A stretch of 64,000 nt of DNA, taken from NCBI GenBank assembly GCA_034509755.1, contig CM067548.1, forward strand, positions 10,747,188 to 10,811,187, in the 5' to 3' direction. The notes under the pieces were generated by a model, which worked only from the letters and a program-made list of their open reading frames with translations, made no database searches and was not told the DNA's origin. The position numbers and the translations under genes are program-made. The stretch comes from Anisodus tanguticus. Its lineage: Eukaryota > Streptophyta > Magnoliopsida > Solanales > Solanaceae. Shown here in pieces: positions 23,566 through 35,850 of the stretch (the stretch's first letter is position 1; each line of letters begins with the position of its first letter).

Positions 23566-23675
23566 CTGTGAGTTGTATGGCTGGTGTAGGTTCCTGAGAT
23601 GGGTCTGGTGTAGGATCTGAAGTAATATCATAAATGGAATCGTAAATGGCTAGAGCTAGAGCGGTGTCCTATCCG
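23566..23675 (-). pseudogene. PMD gene, proline-rich exon near the C-terminus (start uncertain)
   Basis: The minus strand reads DPTPDPSQEPTPAIQLT and then a splice donor CAG/GTTTG at 23565. Removing the small MULE joins this donor to the acceptor at 21081 across about 73 bp. A proline/threonine-rich linker after the mobile domain is plausible. The upstream boundary and reading phase are not resolved. Confidence 0.4.
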
Positions 23676-24110
23676 AGCGCCTTTATTTATAGTCTTTCTA
23701 TTTTTTAATTACCAATAGAGAATCTTTCACAAAAAAATTCTCTGGCAAAACGCAATTCGTCGAGTTCAATTCAAGGTGCACCTTGCTTTTATTTTCTGGT
23801 GGCTTTTTCGTATGCCTATTTAGCTAGTGGGGCATTGGTCATAGCCGAAATTCGTTGAAGGGATAAAACCAAAATAAAGAAGACAAAGAAAGGGAAGTTT
23901 TTTCTTTCTTTCAATGCAAATAAGAGAACAAAGAAAGCACTCAAAAATGAAAGTTGGATAAAGAAGTGTTAGTAAGAACTAGCACTAGACTTCTTCCCCC
24001 CTTTCTTTTCGACTTTTTCTCTCTCCTTTCGTTTTCCAAATAAATGTTAAGAAAATTACAGGTTTATTAAACTTATATTGAATAAAATTGATTTTTACTA
24101 GAAGTCTAAC

Positions 24111-24178
24111 ATGTGGCTCGGCAGGCTCATGAGTGGCTCCTGAATGTGTGGCTCCTGATAGCGTAATGTCGACGAATC
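24111..24178 (-). pseudogene. PMD gene, possible small exon
   Basis: On the minus strand an acceptor TATCTTAG/G is followed by FVDITLSGATHSGATHEPAE and a donor CAT/GTTAG. It contains a short duplication (GGAGCCACA and GGAGCCACT). Splice signals and position suggest a tail exon, but there is no family match. Confidence 0.3.
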
Positions 24179-24529
24179 CTAAGATATAAAATATTATTAA
24201 ATAACCAATATAAGTATTTGATTTTTTTAAAATAAGTATTTTAAACACTAATCTCTAGATAAGAAATTCGTCGAATTCTATGAATAACAAGTCGTAGTTC
24301 AACTCCTTGTCACCCTCTACATTTCAAACTAGCCGCTCCCCACAAATTATTGCATCATAAGAAGCCCAATCCATGTCATCACATACACCGACATACACAT
24401 TCTGGATTGGCTAGGATTAAGACCCATGTATATCTAAAAATATGTGTGCCAGTGTATATGTATGTGTCGACGGTCGGGGAGAAGTCGACGGGCAGCCTGA
24501 ATTTGACGGGAAGTCTGAAGTCGACAAAT
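24179..24529 (-). other. Intronic or decayed coding DNA of the PMD gene
   Basis: The minus strand from 24548 to about 24470 reads Ser/Pro-rich (STSDFPSNSGCPSTSPRPST), so coding sequence may continue past 24530 before decaying. No splice site can be chosen with confidence. Confidence 0.3.
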
Positions 24530-24920
24530 GCTGCTAGGGTTGAGCGGGATTAGAATCGTGCTCATCAGGTTTATCAACTACATGGAGTCCTCTACCACCA
24601 CATACTCTGGCACCACCTACTCGGCCACGATCCCCTCAACCACTATCCCCTCGGCCACCATCCCCTCTGCCACCACCCCTTCTGCCACCATCGCCTCCAT
24701 CATCACTGCCTTCATGAGGTGCGCGACAACAATATGCCCATCTATCTGTTGCCTAATACGGGCCCTCTAGAACATGATCATGCATACATCCAGCTTCTTA
24801 TGCTTGTTGGATACCCGACTAGGCTACTTGAACGATCGGGCCAGAAAATCTCGTTCTCTCAAGGATAGAAATATGTTGTAATACTAATTGGCGCTCTTAT
24901 TGTATAGTTACTAGTTGCAT
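24530..24920 (-). pseudogene. PMD gene, glycine-rich exon (edges uncertain)
   Basis: The minus strand reads, after MHDHVLEGPY and a stop, GGDGGRRGGGRGDGGRGDSG and GGARVCGGRGLHVVDKPDEH, a Gly/Arg-rich tail of the kind found after the mobile domain. Plus-strand DNA shows a degenerate 15-bp tandem (CCCTCGGCCACCAT) at about 24625-24690 that encodes it. At least three in-frame stops are present. Confidence 0.45.
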
Positions 24921-25002
24921 TTGTTTGTAAATATTAATAATTGGATAAATTGTTAACATAATAATTAAGATAATTAATTAGGTTTAAGTGCAGTAAAATT
25001 AC

Positions 25003-25430
25003 CAACACCCCATACTGCCTCGCGCGTGCTTCATATCCTCGACATTCTAGAACATGTATGTCGGGATTGCAAATCAAGTTGCGTGTGATCTGCCTATACC
25101 ACTCCATGTAAACCCCGATCTGAGTCGTATGACTGATTTTCGCTCTGTTTTGTAGCCTCTGAGCCCAACGATCGATTTGGGTGTGCATAAAGGCATAGTA
25201 TATAGCAGTGGTGGACGAACGCTCGTCATGCTGATAGTGGCGGTGCTCCCAATAAACTAGCTCAGGTATATGTTGTACATGCCCAAACTGTCGTAAGAAG
25301 TGGTGGGGTGCGTGATCCTCACGATCTCCATGTATATCAACGGACACTGTGACATTCACACGGCCTGACCAGCCTTGCAAAACTCTAGCAATTGATCCAA
25401 AAACTAACCATATGGCGTCCATAGAAAAGC
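25003..25430 (-). pseudogene. PMD gene, exon 3 (mobile domain C-terminal part)
   Basis: It is bounded by acceptor TTCTTACAG at 25431 and donor TTG/GTAATT at 25002. Minus-strand pieces read HHFLRQFGHVQHIPELVYW, then VYMEWYRQITRNLICNP, both typical of the plant mobile domain (aminotransferase-like, PMD). Frames are shifted in the first 100 bp. PMD proteins such as MAIN and MAIL1 act in the nucleus in gene silencing and genome stability, and related genes are carried by transposons; this copy sits between MULE repeats, so it is read as the transposon type. Confidence 0.8.
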
Positions 25431-25518
25431 CTGTAAGAAAAATGCTACAAATTAGAAAACAATAAAGAGAAAAATAGATTAAAAAATAAGTTAATAATGT
25501 AAAATCAAAAAAATTTAC

Positions 25519-25690
25519 CCAAACATTTGTCATACGATCAAGATAATCCCTGAACGGAAGAATATTGTGTTGCATATCCATATCTCATGATATACCTCCC
25601 AACCATCTCTACACATAGAGCATGTCCTTATCAATGAGGAGGCTGCGCAGGTACGGGCTGAAAAGGCAGTATCCTATCCCACACCCATAA
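25519..25690 (-). pseudogene. PMD gene, exon 2
   Basis: Acceptor ATCTCTTTCAG at 25691 and donor at 25518. The reading begins LLWVWDRILPFQPVPAQP, a PMD block (usually W-x-W-E-R), and ends ILPFRDYLDRMTN in a shifted frame. Two stops and a shift break it. Introns on either side are 86 bp (25776-25691) and 88 bp (25518-25431). Confidence 0.75.
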
Positions 25691-25776
25691 CTGAAAGAGA
25701 TATTAAAAATGATTTATTAGCCATCATTTCAAAAAGGTATATTTAGAATAAAATTACACACACATAAATGTATTAC

Positions 25777-26187
25777 CTTGAGTAAAGCGAAAAATCCACC
25801 AACATCACTAATAGCGCCAATAGATGCTCGACATAGACATAGATATAGGTAAGCCAAAATAGCACCGCCCAGCTATAAACTCCAAATCTATCCAGATCGG
25901 CCAGAAATATCAAATACCCTAAGCTCATGTGGGAATCTGATGTGTTCGGGAATAATATGCCCCCGAATATGATAAGTAAATATAGACGGGCACGATAATA
26001 CACAATATCTTTATCTGTGTTGTCTACAATTAGATCCGCCTCATCCACAACGCACTAGTAATCACAAAGGGTAGACATTGACACTTGACTCTGTCCATAG
26101 ATATGACTACGCTGAGGCGCGAATCTAGTGAGCCTAGTTAACTCATGCCCTAATGTCAGCTCCTAAGGATTAGCCTCAAAGTATAAT
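25777..26187 (-). pseudogene. PMD gene, exon 1, second part (after the 28-kb insertion)
   Basis: The minus strand reads ELTLGHELTRLTRFAPQRSH, then DIVYYRARLYLLIIFGGILF and LGYLIFLADLDRFGVYSWAV, the central PMD core (usually R-A-x-x-Y-L-L...GG-x-L-F and L-A-D-L-D). It ends at donor CTCAAG/GTAATA at 25776. The exon begins directly at the ATAAT target duplication (26183-26187); the rest of exon 1 lies at 54487-54851, 28.3 kb away. In-frame stops lie at the expected LE and Y-C positions. Confidence 0.8.
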
Positions 26188-26431
26188 TGTCATGACCCCT
26201 TTCACGCATCATGGTGGCACCTATACTTTTTCCACAACATAATATACATAATAAAAGTGGAAATAACAGAATAGTCTTAAAGATAGTCTCATCATAACAT
26301 AAATACTGATAATAAGTTATTACAACCCCAAAAAGATGTGGTTAATAATATAAGAGCTCTAAAAAGATAAAATAAGTTTGAATGTCTGGAAATGTCTCTC
26401 AAACTCAAGTAAAGACATAAATAAATAGAAG
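26188..26431 (-). repeat. Family C LTR, copy 2, first segment
   Basis: A/T-rich sequence from the TGTCATGACCCC terminus to AGAAGAGCATC, where homology to the family E polyprotein end begins abruptly. Confidence 0.65.
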
Positions 26432-27710
26432 AGCATCCATGATGAAAAGAAGGTCGTAAAGTTAAGTTTTCAATATGAGCCGCGAGGTGATTTTCTAGGA
26501 GTGCCAAAGATTTTCAACCGTCCTATGGTGACATGCTTAATGTGAAGTGGAGTGTGGAGTGGAGTTGAAGACAAGACCTAAAGATCCAAGAAGAATATTT
26601 TTTTCGGCTTTTATGTAGGTCTTGGTCGAGACCACCTTGTAGTTTGTGTTAATTCCTAGCTTAATTACTAGATCTACTTATAGCTTAATTACTATGACAT
26701 GTAATAAGATAAGATGACCAAGCCGAGAACCATCTAGAAGGAGAAGGTTCCAACGTTCCCCAAGGAGGTAATTCATGAACTAGCTAGTTTATGCACTTAT
26801 CTACATGGATGACACAAAATGGTGGCCTAAAGAAGATGAAGAGTTGGGTCTTTTCCCTTCTCCCAAATCGGCCGAACCTCTCCCCCTTTCCTATTTGGCC
26901 TAGATGCATTTTTATGTCTATCTTATTACCTCTTCTAGAAGGTTTAGAACTAGTATAAACAGGGGATGTAGTTTATGAAAGGAGACATTGAATTTTTATG
27001 AAATATATTTGAGTTTTCTCAAACTTTGCTATGTTATTCAACTTTTGTGTTGTTATCTTAGTTGGTCTTTTTGTGGTCCAAACCTTGGTCCTTTTGTGGT
27101 CCAACACTTGGTCCTTTTGTGGTCCAAACCCTAGGTGTAAGTCTAATTAGAACATTTGTGATGTAACTATACCCAAGCCAAGTTTCTATTAGGTTACTTT
27201 GTCACAAACACATTAGAAAGTCATCTTGGCCTACATCACCTTACCCGCACCCGAACTTGTCTATCAATTTCGTGCCCAATCATTGTCCAAACTACCTAAT
27301 CCCTTTCACCCCAATACACTACGATACTTCCCCAACCTACACAAAAAAGATCGTTAACCAACTCCTCCCAAAAACACCGGAGAACCCAACCAACTACTCC
27401 ACCATCCTCACCGGGTTCAACCTTCATACCTTACTGTCCCAACCAGTTTCTGCCACCTTACTACCATCCAACCACCAAATACCAACTACTAACATAACCT
27501 ACAATGTGTCTAGTTCAACCTCTCCAAATGCATTATCCCCAAACCACCTAAGGGCACCCGTACACCTCCCACAAACCTAAACTATCAGAAAACCGTCTTA
27601 TTCCACCAACCTCCATTTGACTCCCATATTTGTGTCCATCCAGCCCCAATCCAACTCCAACCAACCTACCCATACAATCCCCTCCTTATATACATCAACC
27701 CAGGGCATGT
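26432..27710 (+). mobile_element. Gypsy family E fragment, copy 2
   Basis: It begins at ATGATGAAAAGAAGGTCGT, matching 305 onward of the first copy, and follows it through the end of the polyprotein, the GGTCGAGACC block, a decayed TATA box, the CTTTTGTGG repeats (27063-27135) and the C/A-rich segment. Nothing of the element upstream of the polyprotein end remains, so it is truncated at 5'. The frame at 27257-27580 is Pro/Asn-rich and matches the frame at 1164-1382; no domain is recognised. Confidence 0.7.
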
Positions 27711-29742
27711 TGAATGAAGGCATACTCACCCCGAACACAGGAATCCTCCAACTCAAACTCAACCACGAAGTTCTAAACAGGTAGATAGCACTGTATTTGC
27801 ATCCAAAAAGAATGCAACAAGTGTAGCATGAGTACGCAACGTATCCCCATAGGCATCATAGGCCAACAACGATGGAAGATACGTAATCAAAATAAATATC
27901 TAGTTAACTCTCAAGTAGTCATATACTAAGCAGTTCAATAAATCACATAAGTCACCTTGTTCACATACGAGTTCAATAACCAACAATCTAGGTATTATGG
28001 AGTTAATCAACAAGATCCATTTATCATGAAGTCACTCAAGTTCCAATAACCAGTCCAAATCACATTACAAATCAACAAGTAATTAATGTATATATGAATG
28101 TATGATATGAATGCAAATGTCAGGTACCTTTTCACAAACCGGTATACACACGTTCAAATTCTATGAACTATGACCCATAGAGGACTTGCGCCGTCCATAT
28201 ACCGCTCCTAGCCAGTCAGAATTCAACACGCATATCTGACTAGAGCCCAAGACCCCTTTGGAGTCATATCAATCATTTCCATCATGCCAATATTCCAGCC
28301 ATATCATAAAATATTCTTACCTTTCTAGTCTCATTAGACCCACAACATTTCCATACCACTCCACTTTCAATCATCAGAACCATGAGTGTATGAATGCAAT
28401 AACAATGACAATTAGAGTAATCAGGATGTTTGAGATGCAATTAAGTATAAGAGATGAATATCACATGCTTTAAGAACTCGATGACACGTAATTCGATGTA
28501 ATATAGTCTTTCATATCAAAAGTAATGAAATGATTAAACACAACAATTATCAACAATGGCAACAAGCTCAAACAATGGCGACAAGTCCAAATATGAACAG
28601 TCAAAATCAGCTTAAGGTTGATTCCCCAAATCACCCATCAACACAGTTCAACACTGATACCCACCCAAGAGTTTATCACAACTGCTAAGGTGGGACCCCC
28701 AAACACGCTCAATATCCCTCAACATTTATAACTACTATGTATTTCTATCAGAGTCTAACAGATAAACCATAGCCTACCTCGAAGACGAGCAGGTGCCATG
28801 AACCTCAGTCCTCAACTTAGGCCTTGCCCTTATGAAGCTCGTCGTAAAACTCATAGTCCAACACATAGATTCTATGTTAATAAGTAATCTAATACAAACA
28901 CAAGGACTTAGTCCTGAAAAACAATCAAAAGATACACCCCAAAATTGACTCCAGGCCCACACTAGCAAAATTGAAACTTTATTATTCAAAAAGTATGATA
29001 ACATGCTATAGAATTATATCCTTAATTTAATTTGAAAACTAATCACGTTTAGACCCTCAATTCCATGGTTATGTAAAAAGCCCTAATTCAAAACTCTAGG
29101 TTTTCTCCCATTTTCAAAAGGGTTTCCATTATCAAATTAACCATCACAATAACATCTTTTATCATTACCCAACACTATATTAAAAAATCACAACAATATA
29201 AACCTTAATCGATCGCCAAATCATGATTTGTAGTCTTTTATTCGAGCATAGAACCCTATGCTATATTCTTCCCCCTATTTCAGAATTATACTAGGGACTC
29301 AAATGATAATCAATATGTGAAAAGGGGTGAAAACATTACCTCTAAGAAGAACAATGATTGAAGACCCTAGAATTTCCTCTCCACCAAAATCTAATCCCAA
29401 GAGAATGTTTTAGGGAAAGTGAATCATTTTTGGGCATTAAATTCTGATTCTGAAAACAGCGATTCTGCTTCGACGGAATCGACATCGCCAAAGTAAGATG
29501 CTTTGGCAGAAAAAGGGCCACCAAGGTAGAATTACTTAAAATCCCGGATGGGCGCAGAAGCGGAAACTATCCTGCTGAGCGAAAATGTCAATCACAATAA
29601 GGCCCGCCTTTGTGAGCCTTCCTCCGCAAAGGTGTCCCCGCATAAGTTGCTAGAAGGCCGCTAGTGTGGCACACCAGAAACCAGCGCTAATAGATTTATC
29701 CAATTCTCAACCAAACACTCGAAACGCTCCCGAGACCCAACG
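27711..29742 (-). repeat. Family C LTR, copy 2, middle segment
   Basis: It follows the family E fragment and parallels 1566-2910 block by block, ending with CACCAGAAACCAGCGCTAAT and GCTCCCGAGACCCAACG. It is cut at 29742 by the next gypsy element. No coding capacity. Confidence 0.6.
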
Positions 29743-31075
29743 TGTTACACCCCGTATTTTCACACCCGTATACGTCGTAAGTAAAGTAACGTAAAGCCTA
29801 GTTAGGCTAACATACCATTTTTGTAAGAAAACAAGTTTAAACAAATGATACGTATGTTTTGTAATGGTTTGGGGTTAAATGGACCAAAAAAATTAAGTTT
29901 GTCAACACTCGGGAAGAGATAGGCAGAATTTCGGACCTGATTTTTGACCCAACTTGTCGGGGGTATATCTTCTAGTATATAAGGAATTATGGAGTACATA
30001 AACTATCTGAATTCAAGTTTAGATCATTATGGAGTAATTTCCAATGAAATTTATGGTTCGTCAATCTGAGAAATACAGAGAAACGTAAGGACCGTACAAA
30101 TTATATGGACCGTAAAAGTGGACCATTGTTTTGGGCGATGGAAAAATTTTAAGTGCTATATTTTATCTTATTCGACCTTGGGTCCTCATGTTCACCCCAA
30201 AACCAGACCTTAGATCAGCCCAAAGCTCTATCATAGGTCCTCCGTCAATTTGCAACAAAATCCAAAGATAAACCACATAAGTTTGACGTAAAGAATCTCG
30301 TGGTTACCGTTAACTTCCTTTCCTTCTATTTGTGACGACTTATGGAGTGACTTGGTGTTGAAGTAAATTAATGAACAGAGGGTTCATGGTATATTTAAGG
30401 TAAGTTTCATATTCCCTAGCCTAATCTTAAGTTGTACAAGTGTTGGATTGAATGTTGTTGGAAGATTCTTGAAGAAACTAGTAACTATAAAACTTGAGAT
30501 TAAGTTATATTGTGTGGACTGTTTTATATGACTTAAGCTGCCAAATGGAGTTGTAAAGGTATGTATAGCATGGTGGGGATGAGAAGGAGTGAGTATGAGG
30601 ATTGTTGTGCTAAGACATGTTGAATTTGAACTATAAACGACCCTATGAAGTTATGCGCATAAGTTGTTCAATAAAATGTCCTAATGAACTTTACTATAGA
30701 ATATGAATTTATATTGACACCAACCATTTATGTGATATAGAAAACCGTCTGTAGAAGGTACGACAACTCGTGGGATGTTGTAGCTTCGTGAATAAGGTAT
30801 GTGAGCCTAATTTATTTCTTTGGCATGACTTGGTGTAAACGCTCCTTTGAAATGATTCTCCTCCCATTAAGTTGTATAATCCTATGTTTCTCATAATGAA
30901 TTGATCATATTTCTTTTGAACTCCCTATTAGTAGTAATTTCCATATTCCATATGTCCTGAAATGATTAGCATAAGGTTGAAGAATGTAGAGACAATAATG
31001 ATGGTCAGAGGATAACGACCATAGGTCACTCCGACTCTGTTCATGATATCTCTTGATGTTTGTCTTGCATTGCAC

Positions 31076-31123
<48 letters not shown>

Positions 31124-32154
31124 CCACACCATGTCACACTATAGTTGATCGAGCAGGCACTTATACGTGCATATCACTGATCAGTTGGGCAGACACAATC
31201 GCGTCCTATATGACCGGGCAGTTTATTATATGCTCACCCCACAGAGAGATTTGATATGATATTATATAGCTCCATATAGTGGCCCGATTTTACTTACATG
31301 CATATATTCATGGTTGTATCAGTTGTGTGTCTCTGAGGCCTTCTTCTGAGTTTCAGGTTGACTTCTACACTTTACTCTTACTTTATATTCTTATACATAT
31401 TTACCTACCTTACATATTCAGTATATCTTTCGTACTAATGTCCTATTTGTCGGGAGACAATGTGTTTCATGCCCCCAGGTGCAGATAGATGATTTGACGA
31501 GCCTCCTCCGTAGGATCACTATTCAGCTTGAGCTAGGCACTTTTTTTCTTCCAGAGTTGTTGTCTGAGTCTGGGTATGCATTTATTTACATATATTGGGT
31601 ATGGCAGGGCTCTTTCCTGACCTGGTTATTTGTTATATGACTCTTAGAGGCTTGTCTACTAGTGTGTTATGTATTGTCATTTTGTATGGCCTAGTCGGCC
31701 TTTGTGTTAGTCTGATAGTACTATTATTATGGCATTGTCGGCCTTCTAAGATCAGTTATATCCTTGTAGGACTTATGACATACGTACACATGTTGGTTTT
31801 GTTGTCACATGTTCAGGTTGTCATTTCAGTTGCTCTTGTAATTGTCATTCAGAGGCCTTGTCATCCCCAACAATTATACGTTCATGCTATGATATATAGG
31901 TGGTACACTCGGGTTGTTCATGCACCAAGTTCCAGCAACACATCCCGACGCTGGGGTATGACAAACATGGCATCAGAGCAGGTCTGTCCTAGAGAGCCTA
32001 TAAGTCATTTCTAGTAGTGTCTTTTTTATGGGTATGTTGTGCACAACACTATAAGCGAGAGGTTGAAGGACATGTAGGGATGGTTTCTATTCTTTCATCT
32101 CATAGATCGTGCAATAAAGCTGAGTCGTAAGAATACAAATATAACTCGTGATTT
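29743..32154 (+). mobile_element. Gypsy family F: 5' LTR, primer site and start of the internal region
   Basis: The LTR (29743-31963, 2221 bp) runs from TGTTACACCCCGTATTTTC to CTGGGGTATGACA. It is followed by a primer site TGGCATCAGAGCAGG at 31968 (initiator Met tRNA, one change). The 190 bp of internal DNA resemble 42742-42930 of the complete element (GCACAACACTATAAG; AAAGCTGAGTCGTAAG). The element is cut at 32154, just before its gag would start, by a minus-strand LTR. No gag-pol or 3' LTR of this copy was found. Confidence 0.8.
31076..31122. repeat. (TA)n microsatellite in the family F LTR
   Basis: About 23 uninterrupted TA units. It creates the false Tyr-Ile frames on both strands. Confidence 0.95.
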
Positions 32155-34300
32155 TGTCACACCCCAACCTTCGGGGTATGGCCGGCACCCAGCATTTGAA
32201 AGCCTAAGTGAACCATTGTATCAACTGAAACCTGTAATACAAAACTTGGGCCGACAAGGCCTTCATATAAATGTATAAGACAAGAACGTATGACAACATG
32301 CACGTAGAAGAGTCCCAGCATGATATATATACAGATAACCAAGGCCGACAAGGACACAAGAAGAGTACACTACTAAAAAAAGGGTTCGGTAAGGCCACAA
32401 CATACATTCACCTACCATACACAACTCTACAAGCCTCTCAGAGTGACATAATACATCAATAGGTCAGGACAAGGACCCACCATACCCAAAATGCTAGTAA
32501 TATATACAACATTACCTAAAGACTCATGTAAAGCAACTTTAGAGAGAGGAGGGCGACAATCACAGCTAAACAGGCAACGTACTGAAGAAGAGCACCACTT
32601 TGTTTATCTGTACCTGCGGGCATAAACACAGTGCCCAGAAAAGGGGAATCAGTACGAAAGATGTACTAAATATGTAAGGCAAATAACATATGTAAACAAA
32701 AGATATAACATATGAGGTAGGGAACAAGAAGTCAACCTGACACTCACGAAAAGCCTCTAAAGGCATACCCAGTCACAAGAATGGATATATATGCATGTTT
32801 GTAAATCAAGACACTCAGCGGGGCTATGTAATATATCAAGTCGCACTATGGAGAAAATCATATCATAATATATTGTACCCCGCCTCGAAGAAGAGTCGGT
32901 CGTACCCGGCTTCGATAGGACTTGATAGTATCAAAACCAATTGCAGTGGTGTGCATGTATAAGTGTCATACCTAGCCGACTATAGCACAGCTCGGTAAGA
33001 AAATACCTGCATATATATAAGTGCAGTGATAGAAAGACTTTAAAGGACGTCACAAGTAGAGGCGTAGTGACCTATCATCACTATCTTCTGACTATTGTTA
33101 TTGGCGTTACTTTCATGAATCTCAACACAACCAATTTGGAACATATAGAATTCAAGAGATTCTATGGACTAGAAATACCTAAGGATTAGGATCAATTTAT
33201 CAAGAAAGGCTTATCGTTATTCAAAGAAAACGTTGGGTCAAATCATGGAAAGAAGCAAAGTTGCCCTACATACCTTGCTGATGAAGCTAGTTATGATCCG
33301 CGGAGCCTCGCACGCAATATAGATGATTATCTACATTAAACAATGAGATTGTATCAATATCGAATTCAAATATTAAAAGATATTTCATTTAGAAAATTCA
33401 TCGAACAACTTATGTGTGTGACGTGCTAGAGCTAGCCTATCATGGATTCTTGCCCAAATTAACACCACCATCTTCCATAACTCTTTTCCTCAACTAAAAA
33501 ACCTCACCAACATGATTCAACACCAATATTTACTATTAATCTCAAACAACAATACCAAAAAATAAGTAGACATAACTTCATACAACAAGAGATGTTCCTT
33601 CAAGATCATATCTACCAACTCCCCTAATTCCCAAGTTATCTCCATCAATTTTCCAAGACAAGTTAAGAGAAGCTAAAGGACAACTAGAAGTGGTGAAACC
33701 ATACCTTAACCAGCCAAGAAATCTTCAACACAACCTTCAATCCAATCTCAAGGGAACTCACAAGCTTGCCAAGCTAACTAAAGAGGATATCAAGATGTTA
33801 TTGATTCTTGGAGGATGATATAACCTTAGATACTTGTAGGAGGTTATTTAATGGTGGAGGGGGCCTTGGAGAGTATTTGGTAGGTGGATAGATCTCAAGG
33901 GGTCGAAAATGAGATATAAAATAAAGTTGGCCAACTTTTGGCCTTAAATAAGCCATCCAACCGCCTCACATATGTGGTTGAATATGTGGCGCATTTGCAT
34001 ATATGTGGCCGCATATTTCCACCTCATATGGTGGTGGTGAGGTAGGGAAATTTTTCCTTAATCCATGGTCACTTCCGCGAGGCAAAATGGCTTCCGCGAC
34101 ACAAACGTGTGGCGTATCATCAAAACTTCGTCAATCTTCATCGAGTTGTACTTTCTATGGTCCTATTGACTTCCAACTTTCCAAAAACATTCCTTAACAT
34201 CCTTATACATCATTCGAACCCTTGGAAATGATTTTAAGTTCTCACAACTCAAGTCGGCTGACTATACTCTCATTCGGGTGCGAAACTATGGGGCGTAACA
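32155..34300 (-). repeat. Family G 3' LTR
   Basis: Related to the LTRs at 13485 and 18016 (shared blocks such as GTACGAAAGATGTACT and CTCGGTAAGAAAATA), but a distinct subfamily. No coding sequence. Confidence 0.85.
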
Positions 34301-34314
34301 TATTTCCTCCCTTA
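34301..34314 (-). other. Family G polypurine tract
   Basis: Plus-strand TATTTCCTCCCTTA reads TAAGGGAGGAAATA on the minus strand, directly before the LTR. Confidence 0.7.
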
Positions 34315-34749
34315 CGAAAATTCATCCTCGAATGTTGAATATTGTTCTAACGCTTGGGATTTCAGAAAATTCCGACAGAGTTTTCCCTGTAAATAGGGCT
34401 ATCTGAAACCTGCCAACCAATCCCAAATAGATAATCAATGTCATCTAAGGCTACATAATAGCAAAACAACATCCAATTGGCCACACACGACCGTCTATAT
34501 ACGCAATAATCAAGGAGGGTTATCCATAACTCACCTTAACCATCATATGATGTACTCTGAGTTGCTCATACCACATATGCCTCAACATTAGCGCCTAAAA
34601 AAGGTATATGAATCAAGACTTATATATAGAATAGGAATGCGATTTGTAGAACACGAGTATCAATATAACTTGAGGTTTTGAACAAATGAGGGTATCTGAA
34701 TTTTATGTCCTTTTCAGCCTCCCAAGTCACTTCTTCTATGTTATTATTT

Positions 34750-35850
34750 CTCCAAAGTACTTTAATTGGAGTGACTTATTTGGTTCACATCTTACGTACT
34801 TGGCAATCTAGGATAGCCATAAGGAGCTCCTCGTATGATAAATCTTTTGTAATTTGAACATCATTAACAGGGGTAATGCGGGAGGGATCACCCAGACATT
34901 TACGAAGAATGGATACATGAAATATAAGATGAACGGCTTCTAATTCTGGGGGCAACTCAAGCTTATAGGATACTTGGCCTGTTCTTTGAATAATTTGATA
35001 TGGTCCGATATATTTGTGGCTAAGCTTGCCCTTTTTCCCAAATCTCATCACATCTTTCATAGGCGACACCTTCAAGAACACCCAGTCAACCACACCAAAC
35101 TCTAAATCTCGATGTCGGTTATCTGAATTGGACTTTTGTCGGCTCTAAGATGTAAACAATCGTTCCTGGATCATTTTCACTTTCTCCATGGCTTGTTGCA
35201 CCAAGTCAGGTCCCAATAACTTTGTCTTGCCAACATCAAACCAACTAACATGGACCTATATTTTCGCCCATACAAAGCCTCATACGGCACCATATGAATA
35301 CTATAATGATAGTTGTTATTATAAGAAAACTCAATAAGTGGTAGGTGATCTTTCCAACTTCCCTTGAAATCTAAAACAAAAGCTCGCAACATATCTTCGG
35401 GAGTTTGGATAGTGTGCTCAGCTTGCCCATCAATCTGTGGATGAAAGGCTCTGCTAAGACTAATATGAGTATCCAAACCTTTCTAAAAGGACCTCTAAAA
35501 ATTAGCTGTAAACTGAGCTCCTCCGTCAGATATAATAGACACCAGAACTCCATAAAGTTGAACTATCTCCTTGATATATAATCGAGCGTAATCTTTGGCT
35601 GAATAAATAGTCTGGACTGGTAAGAAATTAGGTGACGTTGTAAGTCTATCCATAATAACCCATAGAGAATCAAACTTCCCAACGGGAATTAGGTGGTCCG
35701 TAATGAAATCCATGTTGATTGTTTCCCATTTCAAGTTCGGAATCTCTATATTTTGCAACAATCGTCCAAGTTTCTGATGCTCAACCTTAACTTGGTGACA
35801 ATTTGGAAACTGGAGGTCTTTATGGTTATTAACGATATCACGTCGTACTT
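34750..35850 (-). pseudogene. Family G integrase core and C-terminus (broken)
   Basis: From high to low coordinates on the minus strand: MDFITDHL (first catalytic Asp), IISDGGAQF (second Asp), then HPQIDGQAEHTIQT, where Glu of the catalytic QAERT remains, and RKYRSMLVGL. The C-terminal segment (35093-34785) reads KISPM-type DWVFLKVSPM, KGKLSHKYIGPYQI, and SILRKCLGDPSR, with the start of a chromodomain (LDCQVRKM). It is the Tekay/Del-type chromovirus integrase, in at least three frames. Confidence 0.88.

Larger units (their letters stand above)
32155..35850 (-). mobile_element. Gypsy family G, minus strand: 3' LTR and integrase end
   Basis: The LTR (32155-34300, 2146 bp) starts on the plus strand with TGTCACACCCCAACCTTCGG and ends GGGGCGTAACA. 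A polypurine tract and the C-terminal end of pol lie on its high-coordinate side, so this is the 3' LTR of a minus-strand element. The upstream part of pol is not recognisable beyond 35850. The insertion sits 191 bp downstream of the family F LTR in the opposite orientation. Confidence 0.85.

Noticed and set aside
24528..24770. Plus-strand Thr/Ser/Ala-rich protein
   Set aside because: It is the antisense of the glycine-rich tail of the minus-strand PMD gene.
25934..26048. Membrane protein suggested by hydrophobic stretches in a minus-strand frame
   Set aside because: The residues match the central PMD core (LLIIFGGILF, FLADLD), so the hydrophobicity belongs to that fold.
31060..31254. Tyr-Ile repeat peptides on both strands
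   Set aside because: They are translations of the (TA)n microsatellite.
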